Shown here: positions 33,001-34,760 of the stretch, piece after piece
How the letters are laid out: each line of letters starts with the position of its first letter
Numbering within the stretch: position 1 is the first letter of the stretch
Assembly: GCA_017633935.1 (NCBI GenBank)
Contig: JAGBOJ010000101.1
Coordinates: 1-34,760, forward strand
Length of the DNA: 34,760 nt
From: Lachnospiraceae bacterium
GTDB lineage: Bacteria > Bacillota > Clostridia > Lachnospirales > Lachnospiraceae
Direction: 5' to 3'
Made by a program: the position numbers and the translations under genes
Notes under the pieces: generated by a model
Told to the model about the DNA's origin: nothing
Databases searched by the model: none
Seen by the model: only the letters and a program-made list of their open reading frames with translations

Positions 33001-33564
33001 TCACTCACAGATCCGTAATATCTCCTTTTGTGTCACTATGATATCCGCCTTTATGTCATTATCCTCGGGTTCGATCCTTCCGTTCATACACTGCTCGGCA
33101 AAGGCCATCGCTGCGATTGGCACCCTGCCCTTAAAGGACACAAGATATCTGTCATAATAACCTCCCCCGTAGCCTATGCGATGTCCCTCCTCATCGTATG
33201 CCACAAGCGGGATTATAAAAAGCCCGGGGGTTTTTTCCTCATTTTCGGCAGGCAGCGGCTCTAAGATACCGTAACCGTTTTTTACAAGCTCTCTCCGATC
33301 CCTTATGCCGTAAAAGCTCATTTTTATCCGGCTTTGTACCCTTGGCAGAAATACGATTCCCTTTCTTTTTATGGTTTCATCGATAAGATACAGTGTATCC
33401 GCCTCGCTCTTAAAGCTGTGATATAAAAATACGTTTTGTGCCTTTTCATATTCCGGAAGCGTAAGCAGCTTTTCCTGTATGCTTAAGGATGCCTTAAGGC
33501 GGTAGTCCTCACTCAGCCCGTCCCTTAAGGCAAGAGTCCTTTTTCTTATCTCTTCCTTAGTCAT
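33001..33564 (-). CDS. 5-formyltetrahydrofolate cyclo-ligase
   Basis: This enzyme uses ATP to convert 5-formyl-THF to 5,10-methenyl-THF, returning it to the folate pool. The 187-residue protein starts with KEEIRKRTLALRDGLS and carries VFLYHSFKSEADT, FLPRV and the family signature IPLVAYDEEGHRIGYGGGYYDRYL near residues 118-141. The length is normal. Its ATG overlaps the proB stop by eight bases, and miaB starts one base after it. Confidence 0.94.
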   Translation of the reverse strand: MTKEEIRKRTLALRDGLSEDYRLKASLSIQEKLLTLPEYEKAQNVFLYHSFKSEADTLYLIDETIKRKGIVFLPRVQSRIKMSFYGIRDRRELVKNGYGILEPLPAENEEKTPGLFIIPLVAYDEEGHRIGYGGGYYDRYLVSFKGRVPIAAMAFAEQCMNGRIEPEDNDIKADIIVTQKEILRICE

Positions 33565-34435
33565 CCGACAAAAAATCCCCTATAAAAAAATCTGGCTCCT
33601 TTGATGCATGTATGAAGGTGCCTATATCATCGCCGTTTATTATTCGGTGGATATTTCCGAGATCGCAGGCATTTGCTATAACCATCTCAACTCCCGCACC
33701 GGAGGCTATCTTTGCGGCTCTTATCTTTGCACTCATCCCTCCCGTACCCACGCTGCTGCCCGTGGAGTCCTTTGCAAATCCGTCTATCTTTTCACTTAAA
33801 CTCTCTATCTCCGGTATAAAAAGCGCCTCACTGTTCTTATTCGGGTCGTCTGTATATATACCGTCTATATCGGAAAGCAGTATCAGCAGATCCGCTCCCG
33901 TTATCGCGGCAACGATCGCCGAAAGCGTATCGTTATCACCGAATTCGATCTCATAGGTCGATATGGTATCGTTTTCATTTACCACTGGTATTACCCCCAG
34001 CTTCATGAGCTCATCAAAGGTGTTTATGGCGTTAAACCTGTTTAAGTCATCGGCCACGGTACGCTTTGTCATAAGCACCTGTGCCGTAAGCTGGTTGTAT
34101 TCGGCAAAAAGCTTCTGATATATCATCATAAGCCTTGCCTGACCTATCGCGGCGCAGGCCTGCTTTATCTTAAGCTTTTCATCGGGACCCTCATTTTCGT
34201 TCTTTCCCTTTCCGTCATAGTAGATATCCTTGATGTTTGCCGCCTTGACTCCTACCGATATCGCGCCCGAAGAGACGAGTATCACGTCATGTCCTGCATT
34301 ATGCAGATCGGTAAGCTCTCTTACGAGCTTTTCCAGTCTTATCAGATCCGCTCCGCCCGTCTCCTTATGAGTAACGGATGAAGAGCCTATCTTTACGACT
34401 ATTTTTTTACAATTCTTAAACTCATTCCTTGTCAT
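33557..34435 (-). CDS. proB: Glutamate 5-kinase without PUA domain
   Basis: ProB phosphorylates glutamate in the first step of proline synthesis. The amino-acid kinase fold is clear: KKIVVKIGSSSV, ILVSSGAISVGV, PVVNENDTIS, FGDNDTLSAIVAAITGADLLILLSDIDGIYT and GTGGMSAKIRAAKIASGAGV. With the ATG at 34435 the protein has 292 residues. E. coli and Bacillus enzymes are near 370 and end with a PUA domain, which is absent here; kinase-only forms are known. The start overlaps the upstream flavoprotein by 14 bases. proA, often next to it, is not in the window. Confidence 0.95.
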   Translation of the reverse strand: MTRNEFKNCKKIVVKIGSSSVTHKETGGADLIRLEKLVRELTDLHNAGHDVILVSSGAISVGVKAANIKDIYYDGKGKNENEGPDEKLKIKQACAAIGQARLMMIYQKLFAEYNQLTAQVLMTKRTVADDLNRFNAINTFDELMKLGVIPVVNENDTISTYEIEFGDNDTLSAIVAAITGADLLILLSDIDGIYTDDPNKNSEALFIPEIESLSEKIDGFAKDSTGSSVGTGGMSAKIRAAKIASGAGVEMVIANACDLGNIHRIINGDDIGTFIHASKEPDFFIGDFLSDD

Positions 34436-34760
34436 CGTTTCCCACTGCTTTCGCATAGCTTTCCGCGGCCTTAAGACCGTCTGCTGCCGCGCTCATTATG
34501 CCTCCGGCATAACCTGCTCCTTCTCCTACGGGATAAATGCCGCGGATATTGCTTTGAAATGTCCCGTCACGCACTATCCTTACCGGGCTTGAGGTCCGGC
34601 TTTCCACCCCGGCAAAAAGAACATCGTCATCCGAAAACCCCTGTATCTTCCCCCCGAAATGCTCCATTCCTTCTATAATATCCCGCTCCGCATCATCAGG
34701 AAGGAGCCCTCTTAGATTCGTAAATTCATACTGTCCCTTACAGGAAGGCTCAACATCCCC
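34422..34760 (-). CDS. FAD-dependent dehydrogenase, COG2509 family (C-terminal part)
   Basis: The frame is open to the window edge and gives the last 112 residues. It includes PSCKGQYEFTNLRGLLP, then FGGKIQGFSDDDVLFAGVES, RTSSPVRIVRD and IYPVGEGAGYAGGIMSAAADG, the closing FAD-binding block of the COG2509 flavoproteins. The full protein is expected to be near 500-540 residues, with its start outside the window. Substrate is unknown. It is the first visible gene of the long minus-strand operon and overlaps proB. Confidence 0.88.
   Translation of the reverse strand, partial: GDVEPSCKGQYEFTNLRGLLPDDAERDIIEGMEHFGGKIQGFSDDDVLFAGVESRTSSPVRIVRDGTFQSNIRGIYPVGEGAGYAGGIMSAAADGLKAAESYAKAVGNDDKE

Overview
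The window looks like a core-genome segment of a Gram-positive anaerobe of the Clostridia, most likely a Lachnospiraceae member (Butyrivibrio/Roseburia type). This is inferred from protein families and gene order: the yhiN-cmk-ispH-rpsA cluster, mutS-mutL-miaA followed by a methionine-gamma-lyase-like gene, radC-mreBCD-pbp2-rodA, and yggS-sepF. No rRNA or tRNA gene and no CRISPR array was seen. Almost every gene is on the minus strand in tight, often overlapping operons. The exceptions are a gene tail at 1-84 and a two-gene plus-strand island at 6008-7359.

Layout from left to right. (1) 1-84 is the tail of an unrecognised plus-strand gene. (2) 85-404 is non-coding and holds two copies of a stem-loop repeat in opposite orientation, one of them nested inside a larger inverted repeat. 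(3) 5684 to 405 (minus) is a probable operon: tetR-type regulator, HI0933-family flavoprotein, cmk, ispH, S1-domain protein, cheR. A promoter and a possible operator lie in front of tetR. (4) 5685-6007 is a divergent intergenic region with a structured leader. It is followed by a tyrosine recombinase and a DUF1294 membrane protein on the plus strand. (5) 10943 to 7373 (minus): aroB, lspA with a long charged tail, an rluD-like gene and a cytidylate-kinase-like gene. A good promoter precedes aroB. (6) 14257 to 11176 (minus): a small P-loop protein, an HlyD-like membrane protein, yggS and sepF. A promoter with a perfect -10 precedes the group and a stem-loop terminator follows it. (7) 34760 to 14406 (minus): about 20 kb of nearly gap-free genes: COG2509 flavoprotein (partial), proB, 5-formyl-THF cyclo-ligase, miaB, a chemoreceptor, mutS, mutL, miaA, methionine-gamma-lyase-like, radC, mreB, mreC, mreD, PBP2, rodA, a methylglyoxal-synthase-like gene and a D,D-carboxypeptidase.

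Functionally the window joins cell elongation and peptidoglycan synthesis (MreBCD, PBP2, RodA, carboxypeptidase), division (SepF), lipoprotein maturation (LspA), mismatch repair (MutSL), tRNA and rRNA modification (MiaA, MiaB, RluD-like), chemotaxis (CheR, a chemoreceptor) and primary metabolism (AroB, ProB, IspH, Cmk).

The most notable observations concern the elongation cluster. The MreB has substitutions in the ATP-hydrolysis Glu-Pro motif and in the second phosphate loop. PBP2 carries an insertion of roughly 235 residues. The neighbouring methylglyoxal-synthase-like protein lacks several canonical active-site residues. The other strong signal is the pair of stem-loop repeats at 170-361, whose loop is conserved while the stem varies with compensating changes.
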